This document shows, one piece after another, positions 43,315 to 52,482 of a stretch of 64,000 nucleotides of DNA. Source of the DNA: Sphingopyxis sp. OPL5 (lineage in GTDB: Bacteria; Pseudomonadota; Alphaproteobacteria; Sphingomonadales; Sphingomonadaceae). The notes under the pieces are model-generated. The model did not search any database. It was not told the origin of the DNA and saw only the letters and a program-made list of their open reading frames with translations. The stretch covers positions 3,590,001-3,654,000 of the forward strand of contig NZ_CP060725.1 of the NCBI RefSeq assembly GCF_003797775.2. The letters are read 5' to 3'. Both the position numbers and the translations under genes were made by a program. Within the stretch, counting starts at the first letter, position 1; each line of letters begins with the position of its first letter.

Positions 43315-44355
43315 CTAGCTGCCGACGTACCCGGGACGAAGCCGGCCGGGAAAGAGCGGCGCCTGATCGGGGCGGCGCGTCGTCTGTTTGGCAAGCGCGG
43401 GTTCGGGACGGTTGGCGATTTCCCACGCACTGACCGGCTGGCGCGCGACCTGCGGTTGATCCATCAAGCCATCATATTCCATCCGCTCCTTGCGGTCATG
43501 GAAACGGGCGCGCTTCAGGCGCTTCTTGAGCGTCAGGAACGGGTTGTTGGCGGTCGGTCCGACCATTGCCAGCGCCTCGTGGCGTCCCATGCTGCCGCTC
43601 GGTGCGGCTGCGAAGGCCGGCGTCGAGCGCTGGGCTGGCGCGGGGGGCGCGATGACCTGTTCGTCGCGCAGCGCATAGGCGGGCGCTGCCGGAGCGATCA
43701 GGGGTTCGCGAACCGCCGCCGGGGCGATGGGTTCCACTACCGGGACATCGGCATATTCGACCGTCGATTCGGTCCATGCCTCGCGCGTCCGGCGACGGCG
43801 GCTGAAAGCCAGCGCGGCACCGCCGACTATCAGCAGCGCGGCGGCACCACCGGCGAGCTCCCACGGAAAGCCGTCAGTGGCGGGTGCCGCATCGGCGACC
43901 GGCGTCGGAACCGGATCGACCGTCGGCGCGCCCGGGGGCAGGCTTTCCACGGGCAAGGTGCTGGCCGCGGCTTCGGCGGGAATCGCTGCACTTGAGACAG
44001 CCGCGACGGGCGCAACTGCAACCGGTTCGGGCGCGGCGGTGCGTGCCGTTGCTGTCGGACGCGCGGCGGCCTTGGGCGCGGCGCGCGGCGTCGCCTTGGC
44101 GACCGGAGCGGGAGCGGGTTCGATATCGACGGGAACGCGGATCACCGGCGCGGGCTGCGTCGGTGCGGCGACCGGGGCGCTCATTGCCGGCGCCGGAGCC
44201 GTCGTCGGCGCGACCGGCGGCACCATCACCGGCGGGGCGACCGGCTCGGCCACGGGTGCGGTGGTTTCCTGCGCGAAAGCGCTGGGGCTGGACAGAACCA
44301 GGAACGCGGCAATCGCGCACGTGGCGGGGCGGGAGAGGGGAATGTTCTTCGTCAT
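43315..44355 (-). CDS. secreted/membrane-anchored Pro-Ala-rich protein
   Basis: A 346-residue protein with a signal peptide ending LSSPSAFAQ (start 44355; the frame extends to 44412). Residues about 25-175 are Pro/Ala/Val repeats of low complexity. One membrane helix follows (about 183-202, WELAGGAAALLIVGGAALAF) with an RRRRTR stop-transfer. The cytoplasmic tail has ANNPFLTLKKRLKRARFHDR and ends PLFPGRLRPGYVGS. Such a signal peptide, proline-rich stalk and basic tail suggest a cell-envelope linker. No family is recognised. Confidence 0.65.
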   Translation of the reverse strand: MTKNIPLSRPATCAIAAFLVLSSPSAFAQETTAPVAEPVAPPVMVPPVAPTTAPAPAMSAPVAAPTQPAPVIRVPVDIEPAPAPVAKATPRAAPKAAARPTATARTAAPEPVAVAPVAAVSSAAIPAEAAASTLPVESLPPGAPTVDPVPTPVADAAPATDGFPWELAGGAAALLIVGGAALAFSRRRRTREAWTESTVEYADVPVVEPIAPAAVREPLIAPAAPAYALRDEQVIAPPAPAQRSTPAFAAAPSGSMGRHEALAMVGPTANNPFLTLKKRLKRARFHDRKERMEYDGLMDQPQVARQPVSAWEIANRPEPALAKQTTRRPDQAPLFPGRLRPGYVGS

Positions 44356-44486
44356 AGTGAAGGGCCAACGAACGGCACGCAAAAAATGCTGCCGAATAGC
44401 GGCGATTTTCACGATGAACCGTGGCAGCCGGACGGCGCGGCGATGATTCCGACTCGTTTCGGCGCCTTGCGGCGTCGGAATCGCGG

Positions 44487-46010
44487 TCAGGCGTGTTGGG
44501 GCGGGCGCGACGAATCCATTGCCGCCGCCGCGGCGGAAATCGCTGCGCCGATCAGCCCCATGTCACGGTCGAACCGGGTGTCGAGCGCCGCATCGTCGAG
44601 TGTCGCCATCTCGACCATCATCGGCATCGACAGCGAAAGCCGCAGCGTCCCGGCGGCGCGGCCATCGGCCAGACCATGCGTGCGCACCGGCTGGCCCAGG
44701 CGGATTTCGCGACCCAGCCATTGGCGCGATTGGCGCGCGATATGGCGATGGATTGCCCGCGCCTGATCGAAATCGCAGGTCGTCCAGCGTGCGGAGAGGT
44801 CGAGCGTGCGCAGGGTCGCGGCGGCGAGGCAGGGCGCGGTCCTGTCTTTGCCGTCGCTGTCCAGTACGTCGCGCAGTTCGAGCCGCGCGACCATCCGGCC
44901 GACATGATGGCCGAAGCGTGCGGCGATATGATCGACCTGCGGCGCGGGCAGCGCGGCAAAGCGTTCGATCTCGATCATCGCCGCCTGCAGGCGAAGGAGC
45001 AGGCCGAAATTGCCCGACGCCGGCAAACGATCGGCCCCCGGCCAGTCCGCCGGCCATTCGGCGCGCGTCGCGACGCGGCGATAACCGTCGGGAAGCGGCA
45101 TGGCTCTGGCCCGCACCGCGTCGGGGATCAGGGCGAAGCCGCTGAACGGCGGCCCGCCGGCGAATTTCGATCCGGTCATCAACACGACGCAACCGAGCGC
45201 GAGGTAACGGCGGATCGTCGTAGGCGCGACGCGCAGCTGGCACGCGTCGACGACGATCGTCACCGCGTCGCCGAAGGCCGCGACGATCCGTTCGACATCG
45301 GCGAGGACCGGCAGGGTCAGTCCCGATTTCGACCCGTGGACGACATGGACGACCGGACGGCGGTCGTTTGCGATCGCTCGCTGCGCAGCGGCGGCGAGGT
45401 CGTCGGCGACGGTGCTCGACGCGCGCGGTCGTCCGGCGGCGTCGCGCACGGGAACATCGACCAGTTCGGTGCCGGCAAAGGCGGGATCGATCGCCGATTG
45501 CGCGACGACCCGCGCGCCGGTCGCGGTCTCGTCGGCGAAAAAGCGCCCCGCGGCGCTGTGGACGCAGCCGCTGCCGACTTCGTCGCGCCCGAGCAGGATC
45601 GCGGTGAGCGGTCGCCCGTCATGGGCCGCGGCAAGTCCCGCATATTCGAGGTCGGTGCCCGACGCGGCGAACACCACTGCGGTGTCCGGCGTCCCAAAGG
45701 CTTCGACCAGCTTGAAGCGCAGGATCGCCAGGGCCTCGGCATAATCGCCCTCGGCGACGGGGCGGTCGAGCCCGTGATGCCAGCGATCGAGCAGGGTATG
45801 AAAGGCGTGGTCCGAGATGCTGCTGATCGTCGACGAGCCATAGGCGAGTGCGTCCGACGGCAGCACGCTGGCATGATATTGGTTGCGACCGTCGGCGTCG
45901 GGGCGGATCCGCGCATCGCCGCCGCTGGTGAGTGCGGTCGCCAGCCGCGCTGCGTAGCGTTTGGCGGGCGGAAGGCGGGGTTCGTCGGCGGGAATCGCGT
46001 TGAGCAACAT
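44487..46010 (-). CDS. PLP-dependent fold-type I enzyme (aminotransferase class V-like)
   Basis: A 507-residue protein whose core looks like an aspartate-aminotransferase fold. ASGTDLEYAGL (about 117-127) is the phosphate-binding loop. Asp255 in VVDACQLR should bind the pyridine nitrogen, and Lys282 in MTGSKFAGGPPFSG is the likely PLP lysine. His-Gly-Ser-Lys near residue 225 may also contact PLP. The length exceeds most class V enzymes by about 100 residues. It is divergent from an ATP-grasp and a nucleotidyltransferase gene, which suggests a shared pathway; the substrate is unknown. Confidence 0.7.
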   Translation of the reverse strand: MLLNAIPADEPRLPPAKRYAARLATALTSGGDARIRPDADGRNQYHASVLPSDALAYGSSTISSISDHAFHTLLDRWHHGLDRPVAEGDYAEALAILRFKLVEAFGTPDTAVVFAASGTDLEYAGLAAAHDGRPLTAILLGRDEVGSGCVHSAAGRFFADETATGARVVAQSAIDPAFAGTELVDVPVRDAAGRPRASSTVADDLAAAAQRAIANDRRPVVHVVHGSKSGLTLPVLADVERIVAAFGDAVTIVVDACQLRVAPTTIRRYLALGCVVLMTGSKFAGGPPFSGFALIPDAVRARAMPLPDGYRRVATRAEWPADWPGADRLPASGNFGLLLRLQAAMIEIERFAALPAPQVDHIAARFGHHVGRMVARLELRDVLDSDGKDRTAPCLAAATLRTLDLSARWTTCDFDQARAIHRHIARQSRQWLGREIRLGQPVRTHGLADGRAAGTLRLSLSMPMMVEMATLDDAALDTRFDRDMGLIGAAISAAAAAMDSSRPPQHA

Positions 46011-46145
46011 CGGGAGCGCGGTCCTGGCAAGGGGAGGGCAAGACCGATGTCTACCGCCCCAACATGACAGAGATTTGGCGTTTTGGTTTCAGCGCCGTCA
46101 CCGAAAGGTCATGCCGCTGCAACCTCCGTGTGGTCGAACCGCCTT

Positions 46146-47174
46146 ATGCGAACCACCTCTCTTCAGCCCACGCGGCTGCCCGACGCCATCCGCCAACAGC
46201 GGCTGCTCTTCATCGCCAAACATGCGCGCTGGACCGGCGCCTTGCACCCCGAGGACGGCAACCACGCCCTCTATCACCGCGAGATTCGCGAGATATTGGA
46301 AGGGCTTGGTGTCCCGCTTGTCATCGCTGACAGCTATGCGGCGCTGTTCGACAGACCCGATGCCGATTTCGTCTTTCCGCTGCTCAACCGGGGTGGCTTC
46401 TTCAATTCGGAAATGCTGCTGCCCCTGCTCTGCAACCGCATGGGCCTGCCCTATGTCGGCGCCTCGCCGATCGTGCGCGGACTCTCCGACGACAAGCATC
46501 TGACCAAGCTGGAGGCGGCCGCGCGCGGCGTGCCGACCGCGCCCTGGGCCTTGTTCCGCCGCGGCGCGACGGTCGACGTGTCGCGCTGCCCGCCCGCCTC
46601 GCGCTGGGTGATCAAGCCGAACAACAGCTCGGCGTCATGGGGCATCCGCGACGCGCACGATCGCATCGAACTCGCGCAGGCGGTCGCCGAAATCCACGCA
46701 CTCGACCATGATGCGATCGTCGAACCCTTCATCACCGGCAGCGATGTCGAGGTACCGGTGATTACGCTGGACGGCGAACCCGCGATGCTGCCGATGATGA
46801 TCTTCGAACAGGCCGATCCGACGCACCTGCGCACCTATCAGGAAAAGCGCGACCTGGTCGACCGCAGCGCCAAATATAGCCTCAAACTGTTCGACGAACC
46901 CGAAATCGGTGCGCGCATCGCGGCGATGACCGCGCAGATGGCCGAGGTCTTCCGCCCGTTCGATTTCGGGCGTTTCGAGTTCCGCGTCGACTTCGCGACC
47001 GGCGAGGTGCGGCTGCTCGAGGTGAACCTCAACTGCAATCTCTGGTCCGAAAAAGTCTTCGGCCGCGCCGCCGTCGCTGCCGGATTTACCCAGGCCGACC
47101 TGATCGAGACGATCGTCGCCGAAAGCATGCTCCGCCAGTTGGCGCCGGCGGCGGCGCGGAGGGACGCGGCATGA
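46146..47174 (+). CDS. ATP-grasp ligase (Ddl/PurD-like)
   Basis: A 342-residue ATP-grasp protein. ATG 46146 is picked because similarity starts there, though its ribosome-binding site is weak. Motifs are GLSDDKHLTKLEAAARGVPT, WVIKPNNSSASWGI (nucleotide-binding lysine), IVEPFITGSDVEVPVITLDG, and FGRFEFRVDFATGEVRLLEV with the following NLNCNLWS, the metal site. It resembles D-Ala-D-Ala ligase but the genuine ddl is at 3391-4314. It would form an amide or related bond with ATP. Its stop overlaps the nucleotidyltransferase start (ATGA). Confidence 0.78.
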   Translation: MRTTSLQPTRLPDAIRQQRLLFIAKHARWTGALHPEDGNHALYHREIREILEGLGVPLVIADSYAALFDRPDADFVFPLLNRGGFFNSEMLLPLLCNRMGLPYVGASPIVRGLSDDKHLTKLEAAARGVPTAPWALFRRGATVDVSRCPPASRWVIKPNNSSASWGIRDAHDRIELAQAVAEIHALDHDAIVEPFITGSDVEVPVITLDGEPAMLPMMIFEQADPTHLRTYQEKRDLVDRSAKYSLKLFDEPEIGARIAAMTAQMAEVFRPFDFGRFEFRVDFATGEVRLLEVNLNCNLWSEKVFGRAAVAAGFTQADLIETIVAESMLRQLAPAAARRDAA

Positions 47175-48058
47175 GCGGACAGCAAACGGGCCTCGGTTCT
47201 ATCCTCATCCTCGCGGGGCGGCGGCCCGGCGCGGTCGACGCCCTCGCCGAGGCGCATGGCGTCGCCGACAAATGCCTGGTGCCCGTTGCAGGCCGTCCGA
47301 TGGTCGCGCATGTGCTCGTCAGCGCCGCCGCGACCGACGCGGCGCGCATCTTCGTGTCGAGCCATCACGAAGGACTGGCCGACGATCTTGGCGATATCGT
47401 CGTCGACAGCCTCGGCGATCGCCTGGTGTTCGTGCCCGCTTCCGACAATCTGGCGGATTCCGTACTCGCTGTTGCTGAACAGGCGGATTTCCCGCTGCTC
47501 GTTACGACCGCCGACAATTGCCTGCTGACCCCCGCGACGATCGCCGAAATCAGCGCCGAAGCGGCGCGCCTCGGTGCCGAGGCGGGGGTGGCGCTGGCGC
47601 GGCGTGAGGATGTGCTGGCGGCGCATCCTGAGGGCCAGCGGCGCTTTTACGAATTTTCGGACGTCGCGGTGTCGAACTGCAACGCCTATTGGATCGGCCA
47701 TCGCAGAGCGCTGAAAGCAGCCGAGGCATTTCGCGGCGGCGGCCAGTTCGTCAAGAAACCGGTGCGTGTGATGCAGGCGTTCGGCCTGATCAACCTGCTC
47801 CGCTTCCGCTTCGGCCTCGGGCCGATCCATCACATCTTCGGCCGCATCTCGAGGCATCTGAAGGTCGAGGTCGCGGCGCTGATCGTCCGCGACGGCGCGA
47901 CCGCGATCGACGTCGACAACGACCGGTCGCTGCGCGCGACCGAGGCGATCATGGAAAAGCGCCGGCCGCCGCAGCGACCGGACGCGGATCTATTACTTGG
48001 CCTTGACCACGCGGGCCGACTTGATCATCGCCTTGCCGATGCCGGTCTCGTTGGCTGA
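47171..48058 (+). CDS. nucleotidyltransferase (MobA/sugar-nucleotidyltransferase-like)
   Basis: A 295-residue NTP transferase-fold protein. ILILAGRRPGAVDALAEAHG with ADKCLVPVAGRPMVAHVL replaces the canonical GGxGxRM loop with a looser version. Metal-site motifs LLVTTADNCLLT and the final VEVAALIVRDGATAIDVDND are in place. It is translationally coupled to the ATP-grasp gene. The C-terminal 22 codons overlap the convergent crystallin-like gene, a sign that the annotated end might be extended. Confidence 0.72.
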   Translation: MSGQQTGLGSILILAGRRPGAVDALAEAHGVADKCLVPVAGRPMVAHVLVSAAATDAARIFVSSHHEGLADDLGDIVVDSLGDRLVFVPASDNLADSVLAVAEQADFPLLVTTADNCLLTPATIAEISAEAARLGAEAGVALARREDVLAAHPEGQRRFYEFSDVAVSNCNAYWIGHRRALKAAEAFRGGGQFVKKPVRVMQAFGLINLLRFRFGLGPIHHIFGRISRHLKVEVAALIVRDGATAIDVDNDRSLRATEAIMEKRRPPQRPDADLLLGLDHAGRLDHRLADAGLVG

Positions 48059-48322
48059 CACGGTCAGGCAATTGCCCTTGAACTTGGGCTTGTCGCACAA
48101 TTCCCAGGTTTCGCCGGGGTAGACGGCGATGCTGCCGACGAGGAAGTCGTGCTGCAGCGACGGTTCGTCCTTTTCGAGGCGATAGGAATCGCCGTCGAAC
48201 TTCTGGCCTTCGAACAGGGTCAACGTGCCTTCGATCGTCTTGGACTTATCCTGTGCCGCAAGCGGGCTTGCCAGCAAGGTGAGGCCGGCAGCGACGGCTG
48301 CGAGGCGGGTGAAACGGGCCAT
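47993..48322 (-). CDS. small secreted beta/gamma-crystallin-like protein
   Basis: A 109-residue exported protein; the signal peptide ends LASPLAAQ. The mature part resembles a single beta/gamma-crystallin motif: FEGQKFDGDSYRLEKDEPSL, then SIAVYPGETWELCDKPKFKG and NCLTVSAN. Such modules bind calcium or inhibit peptidases in some proteins. The 3' end overlaps the convergent nucleotidyltransferase gene by 66 bp. Its physiological role is unknown. Confidence 0.7.
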   Translation of the reverse strand: MARFTRLAAVAAGLTLLASPLAAQDKSKTIEGTLTLFEGQKFDGDSYRLEKDEPSLQHDFLVGSIAVYPGETWELCDKPKFKGNCLTVSANETGIGKAMIKSARVVKAK

Positions 48323-48422
48323 GCGGAATCTCCTTTATGGTGACCCTCATGGCGGAAAAAAGGGACCGGCGTCAACTGGGTGACGCCGGTCTCGAAATTG
48401 TCCCGTTTCAGTGGTTTGGGCG

Positions 48423-49865
48423 TCAGTCGGCGACCCAATTGCCGTGGAACCCCGGCGGGATGCGGTGCGGCAGGTGGATCACCGCCTGCGGCGCGCCGGT
48501 GAAATCGTCGGCGTTGAGGATGACGAGGTCTGTGGTCTCGTCGTTCATGTCGACGACGAGACCGATCAGCCAGCCATCGTCCTCGGCACCATTTTCGCTG
48601 CGCGGGACAAAGACGAATTCGCCGGGGTGGCGATCAGGGCCGAAGTCATGCGCCGTCGTGGTGCCGGCATCGAGGTCGTGGCGGAACAGTCGCGTTTCAG
48701 CCAGTGCCCATTCGCTCGATTGCGCATCGGGAATGGCCACGCTGTAGGCGTAGCGATAGGGCCGGGTCGTCAGCCGCTCGTCGTAGCGTGGGAATTCCTG
48801 CGCATGATCGTGGATCACGGTGCGGGTCGTCGTGCCGGCCGCGGGATCGATCGTCCAGCGTTCCATGCGCGATTTTTCGCTGTCGGGGCCGCGCTTCGAG
48901 CTTGCGAACATCGTTTCGTGGGCGACGACGTCGACGATCACCTTGCCGTCCGCCGTCTCGAAGGCGTTGGCGGGGTGGAAGACATAGCAAGGCTCGACCG
49001 GAACCCAGACGATGTCGTCGGCGCCGCCCTTTCTGGGGAGGAGGCCGACCCGCGCCTGATGCGCGTCGTTCCACGCATAGGGGAAGCGGTAGCCCGCCAG
49101 CAGCATCTTCATCGAGAAGGTCACCGGCAGGTCGAGCACCAGCACATAATTTTCGGTGATCGCGCAATCGTGGATCGACGGACCGTCGCTCACCGGGATC
49201 GCCAGTTCGCGGACGACCTGCGCATCCTTGTCGAGCACGACGTGCCAGACCTTATTCGGCTCGTCGCCGCGATAGGTGATCGCGTGCATTTCGTCGGTGA
49301 AGGGGTCGTGGTGCGGGTGTGCGGTAAAGGCGCCGGCGAGGCTGCCGTCGAACGGGTTGTGAGCGATCGTGTTCAATTCGTAACCCAGTTCGACCGGCTT
49401 GCCGCCCGCCTCGACGATCGCGAAGGTGCGGCCCGCGAGGCCGACGACGTTGGTGTTGGGGGCATCGTTGCGCCCTTCGCGCGGGCCGGGGGGCAGATCT
49501 TCGCCGAGGGCTTCGCAGGCCTCGCTGCCGCGCACCCAGCGATTGCGATACCAGTCGGCCTTGCCGTTCGCGATGCGGATACCATGGACCATGCCGGCGC
49601 CGGTGAACCAGTGATAGCTGGCGGGATCGGGGGCGATCGCGGGGTTGGGGCCGTTACGCAGGTAGCGGCCGGTCAGGGCGGCCGGGATTTCGCCGTCGAC
49701 GCGCAGTTCCTCGAGCGTGAATTCCTCGGTCATCGGTTGGTGGATGCCGGTCAGGAAGGGATGCGCGTCGGTGGGGCGGGGGAGGCGCTTGCGGTTGAAA
49801 TCGGCGACCTTGCCGATGGTTTTGGTGACGGCACCGCGGATGATGGTTTCGACGTTGCTGGCCAT
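48423..49865 (-). CDS. carotenoid oxygenase family protein
   Basis: A 480-residue non-haem iron dioxygenase fold (carotenoid or stilbene cleavage). The four iron-ligand histidines lie in AFTAHPHHDPFTDEMHAI, SIHDCAITENYVLVLDLP, CYVFHPANAFE and the end GFHGNWVAD. KVIVDVVAHETMF and the RYLRNGPNPAIAPDP region match the family. The length is standard. It is divergent from a TetR gene, with direct repeats in the shared promoter. Substrate might be an apocarotenoid or lignostilbene, not decidable here. Confidence 0.92.
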   Translation of the reverse strand: MASNVETIIRGAVTKTIGKVADFNRKRLPRPTDAHPFLTGIHQPMTEEFTLEELRVDGEIPAALTGRYLRNGPNPAIAPDPASYHWFTGAGMVHGIRIANGKADWYRNRWVRGSEACEALGEDLPPGPREGRNDAPNTNVVGLAGRTFAIVEAGGKPVELGYELNTIAHNPFDGSLAGAFTAHPHHDPFTDEMHAITYRGDEPNKVWHVVLDKDAQVVRELAIPVSDGPSIHDCAITENYVLVLDLPVTFSMKMLLAGYRFPYAWNDAHQARVGLLPRKGGADDIVWVPVEPCYVFHPANAFETADGKVIVDVVAHETMFASSKRGPDSEKSRMERWTIDPAAGTTTRTVIHDHAQEFPRYDERLTTRPYRYAYSVAIPDAQSSEWALAETRLFRHDLDAGTTTAHDFGPDRHPGEFVFVPRSENGAEDDGWLIGLVVDMNDETTDLVILNADDFTGAPQAVIHLPHRIPPGFHGNWVAD

Positions 49866-49936
49866 GATGAAGCTCCGTACGGAAGTTGGCGAAGGTGCCG
49901 CGCAACGTGGGGTTGCGTGGGCGACTCGATATGTTT

Positions 49937-49979
49937 ACAGTGACAACATGATGGCGAGCAAAGATAACAGTGTCAACAT
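49937..49979. promoter_or_regulatory. direct-repeat operator and promoter between carotenoid oxygenase and TetR genes
   Basis: ACAGTGACAACAT (49937-49949) and ACAGTGTCAACAT (49967-49979) are direct repeats with one mismatch, 30 bp apart. On the minus strand TTGACA (49976-49971) and CATCAT (49953-49948) are spaced 17 bases and may be the oxygenase promoter; the first repeat also covers the TetR start codon. A TetR protein bound here could repress both genes. Confidence 0.5.
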
Positions 49980-50559
49980 AAAAAGCGACGGCGCGAAAGC
50001 GGCGGGCACCTATCATCATGGCGACCTGCGCGCGGCGGTGATCGCGGCGGGACTCAAGCGGCTGGAAGCCGGCGACGACGGCGAACTGGGGCTGCGCGCG
50101 TTGGCGCGCGACGTCGGGGTCAGCGCGACCGCGCTTTACCGCCATTTCCCCGACAAGGAGGCGCTGCTCGACGCGCTCGCGGGTGAGGGATTGCGGCGGC
50201 TCGGCGCGCTGCAGGCGCAGGCGTGGCTGAAGGCGGGCGGCGGGGTCGCGGGCTTCAAGGCGACCGGCGCCACCTATGTGCGGTTCGCGCACGACGAACC
50301 GGCGTTGTTCCGCCTGAGCTTCACGCGCCAGATGCCCGACCGCAAGGATGGCGAAGACGACGGCGGCGAAGTGGCGTATAATTTGCTCCGTGCCGGGGTC
50401 GGCGAGGCGCTGCCGGGGGTGAAGGACCCCGATGTTGCCGCGCTGCACGCCTGGGCGCTGGTCCACGGCCTCGCGATGCTGATCCTCGACCGCCGCATCG
50501 ACTGGGACGAGGCGATGGTCGCACAGGTCGTCGGGCTGACCTTCGGCGGGGTGGCCTGA
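49948..50559 (+). CDS. TetR-family regulator
   Basis: A 203-residue TetR protein; two adjacent ATG codons begin it. The N-terminal HTH is GELGLRALARDVGVSATALY followed by RHFPDKEALLDALA, preceded by the family's TYHHGDLRAAVI. The C-terminal ligand domain has TYVRFAHDEPALFRLSFTRQ and the WALVHGLAMLILDRRID pattern of the WHG type. It is divergent from the carotenoid oxygenase gene, its most likely target. Confidence 0.9.
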   Translation: MMASKDNSVNIKSDGAKAAGTYHHGDLRAAVIAAGLKRLEAGDDGELGLRALARDVGVSATALYRHFPDKEALLDALAGEGLRRLGALQAQAWLKAGGGVAGFKATGATYVRFAHDEPALFRLSFTRQMPDRKDGEDDGGEVAYNLLRAGVGEALPGVKDPDVAALHAWALVHGLAMLILDRRIDWDEAMVAQVVGLTFGGVA

Positions 50560-50651
50560 CCGCCGGCGCCGCGACCGGCATTTCGTCGCAAATCCAGGGC
50601 GGCGGCGCTTATGTTATCGATTTCTTTGCCAATTTCGATCAGTCTTGCGGC

Positions 50652-52439
50652 ATGACGCGGTCGATGTCCCCCAAGGTCGAGACGCTGTTCTGGTCGCTTT
50701 TGACGGCGCTGGGCTATTTCCTGCTCGCCAGCCTGTCGCTTGCCGCGACCAAGGGCGCTGATAATATCGCCGCTGTGTGGCCGCCGTCGGGCTATCTGCT
50801 CGCGATGCTGCTGCTGGCGCCGGCCGGCGCGCGGATCGGCGCCCTTGTCGGCATGGCGGGTGCGAGTGTCAGCGCCAATATGCTTGGCGGCGCCCCGCTG
50901 TCGCTGTCGGCCGCCTTCACCTTGGCCAATGCCGTCGAGGGTAGCGTCGCGCTGTGGATGATCAATCGCCGCGAGCGCGGCATATTGTCGTTCATGGTGC
51001 CGCGCTCGGTCGGCAATTTCTGTATCGCGGCGCTGACCGCCAGTTGCGCCAGCGCCGGTATCGCGACCTTGCTGACCGGTGGCGGTTTCGATTTTTTCCG
51101 GTCGTGGCTGACCACCGTCGGGCTGGGAATGCTGATCGTCACCCCGCCGATCGTCATGCTCGCGCGGCTTGCCGGAGCGGGCGCGCTCGGCAACAGCAAT
51201 CGCGCCGGGACCGTCGAGGCGACCGCGATACTGACCGCGGCGGCGGCGATCACCACGGTCTGTTTTTCGCAGGCCGAATTCCCGGTCACCTTCCTGCCGT
51301 GCGTCGCGGTGGTCGCGGCTTCCTATCGTCTCGGCCCGTTCGGCGCCGCGGCCAGCGTGCTGATCGTCACGATCGTCGCGTCGTGGATGACCGGGCACGG
51401 GCTCGGCCCGATCGCCAACATGGACGCCGCGCCGACGACGATCGTCCTGTTCCTGCAATTCTATCTGCTGACCCTGTTGTTTACCGCGCTGCCGCTCGCG
51501 GCGCTGCTCGTGGTGCGGCAACGGCTGGCAAAACGGCTCGAGCAGAGCAACCGCTGGCTGCTCCAGGCCGAGGCGGCGGCGCTCGTCGGCCATTGGCGCG
51601 TCGACCTTGTCCGCTGGACGATCCAATGGTCGGATCAGGCCTATCGCATCCACGGGCTGGAACCCGACACCCCGATGACGGTTCAGGGCAGCCTCGACCG
51701 TTATATGCCCGGGGACGGCGACCGGATGCGCGCGACGCTGGAAAAGGCGGTCGCCGACGGCACATCCTTCGCATTCCATGGCCAGATCATCCGCCCCGAC
51801 GACGAGGTGCGCGACATCGTGTCGCACGGCTCGATCGAAATGAGCCGTGGCGGCAAGCCGGTGGGCATCTTCGGCACGATCCAGGATGTGACCGAGACCG
51901 TGGAGAACGCCCGCATGCTCGAAGCGGCGCGAAGCGATGCCGAGGCCGCGGCGAACACCGACGCACTGACCGGATTGCCGAACCGCCGCCACACGCTCGC
52001 CTTCCTCGAGAGCGCGCTGGTCGGCGCGCGGGAGAATGGTGCGCCGCTGGCGGTCGCGATCTTCGACATCGACCATTTCAAGCGGATCAACGACATCCAC
52101 GGCCATGGCGTCGGCGACGCGGTGATCCGCCGCGTCGCGCAGCGCGCCAAGGCGTCGCTGCGCGAAGAGGATATGGTCGGCCGTTATGGCGGCGAGGAAT
52201 TCGTCTGCGTGCTGCAACGGTCGAGCGCGCAGGCCGCCGAATTGGTCGCCGAGCGGGTGCGGCAGGCGGTCGAGGCCTTGAACGGCCGCGCCGACGACGA
52301 CGGTCCGCCGGCGACGGTCAGCATCGGCGTCGCGGTCTATGCCGGCGAGACCGGCGTCGAGGAACTGCTCCAGCGCGCCGATGACGCGCTCTACACCGCC
52401 AAGCGCGAAGGACGGAACCGGCTGCGCATGGCGGCTTGA
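50652..52439 (+). CDS. MASE1-PAS-GGDEF diguanylate cyclase
   Basis: A 595-residue membrane protein (a start at 50664 is also possible). Residues about 10-290 are eight hydrophobic helices of the MASE1 type (AAVWPPSGYLLAMLLLAPAG). A PAS domain follows (about 305-420, HWRVDLVRWTIQWSDQAYRI). The GGDEF domain starts near TDALTGLPNRRHTL and has GGEEF at 513-517 with an intact inhibitory I-site RxxD at 504-507. It should make cyclic di-GMP and be product-inhibited. The sensed signal is unknown. Confidence 0.92.
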   Translation: MTRSMSPKVETLFWSLLTALGYFLLASLSLAATKGADNIAAVWPPSGYLLAMLLLAPAGARIGALVGMAGASVSANMLGGAPLSLSAAFTLANAVEGSVALWMINRRERGILSFMVPRSVGNFCIAALTASCASAGIATLLTGGGFDFFRSWLTTVGLGMLIVTPPIVMLARLAGAGALGNSNRAGTVEATAILTAAAAITTVCFSQAEFPVTFLPCVAVVAASYRLGPFGAAASVLIVTIVASWMTGHGLGPIANMDAAPTTIVLFLQFYLLTLLFTALPLAALLVVRQRLAKRLEQSNRWLLQAEAAALVGHWRVDLVRWTIQWSDQAYRIHGLEPDTPMTVQGSLDRYMPGDGDRMRATLEKAVADGTSFAFHGQIIRPDDEVRDIVSHGSIEMSRGGKPVGIFGTIQDVTETVENARMLEAARSDAEAAANTDALTGLPNRRHTLAFLESALVGARENGAPLAVAIFDIDHFKRINDIHGHGVGDAVIRRVAQRAKASLREEDMVGRYGGEEFVCVLQRSSAQAAELVAERVRQAVEALNGRADDDGPPATVSIGVAVYAGETGVEELLQRADDALYTAKREGRNRLRMAA

Positions 52440-52482
52440 CGGGGTGTGAGGTCGGCTTTGGGGTGGGGCGCCGTCAGTAATT

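Noticed and set aside
46146..47174. Second D-alanine--D-alanine ligase
   Set aside because: The binding loops differ from Ddl and the context lacks cell-wall genes; the true ddl is in the dcw cluster.
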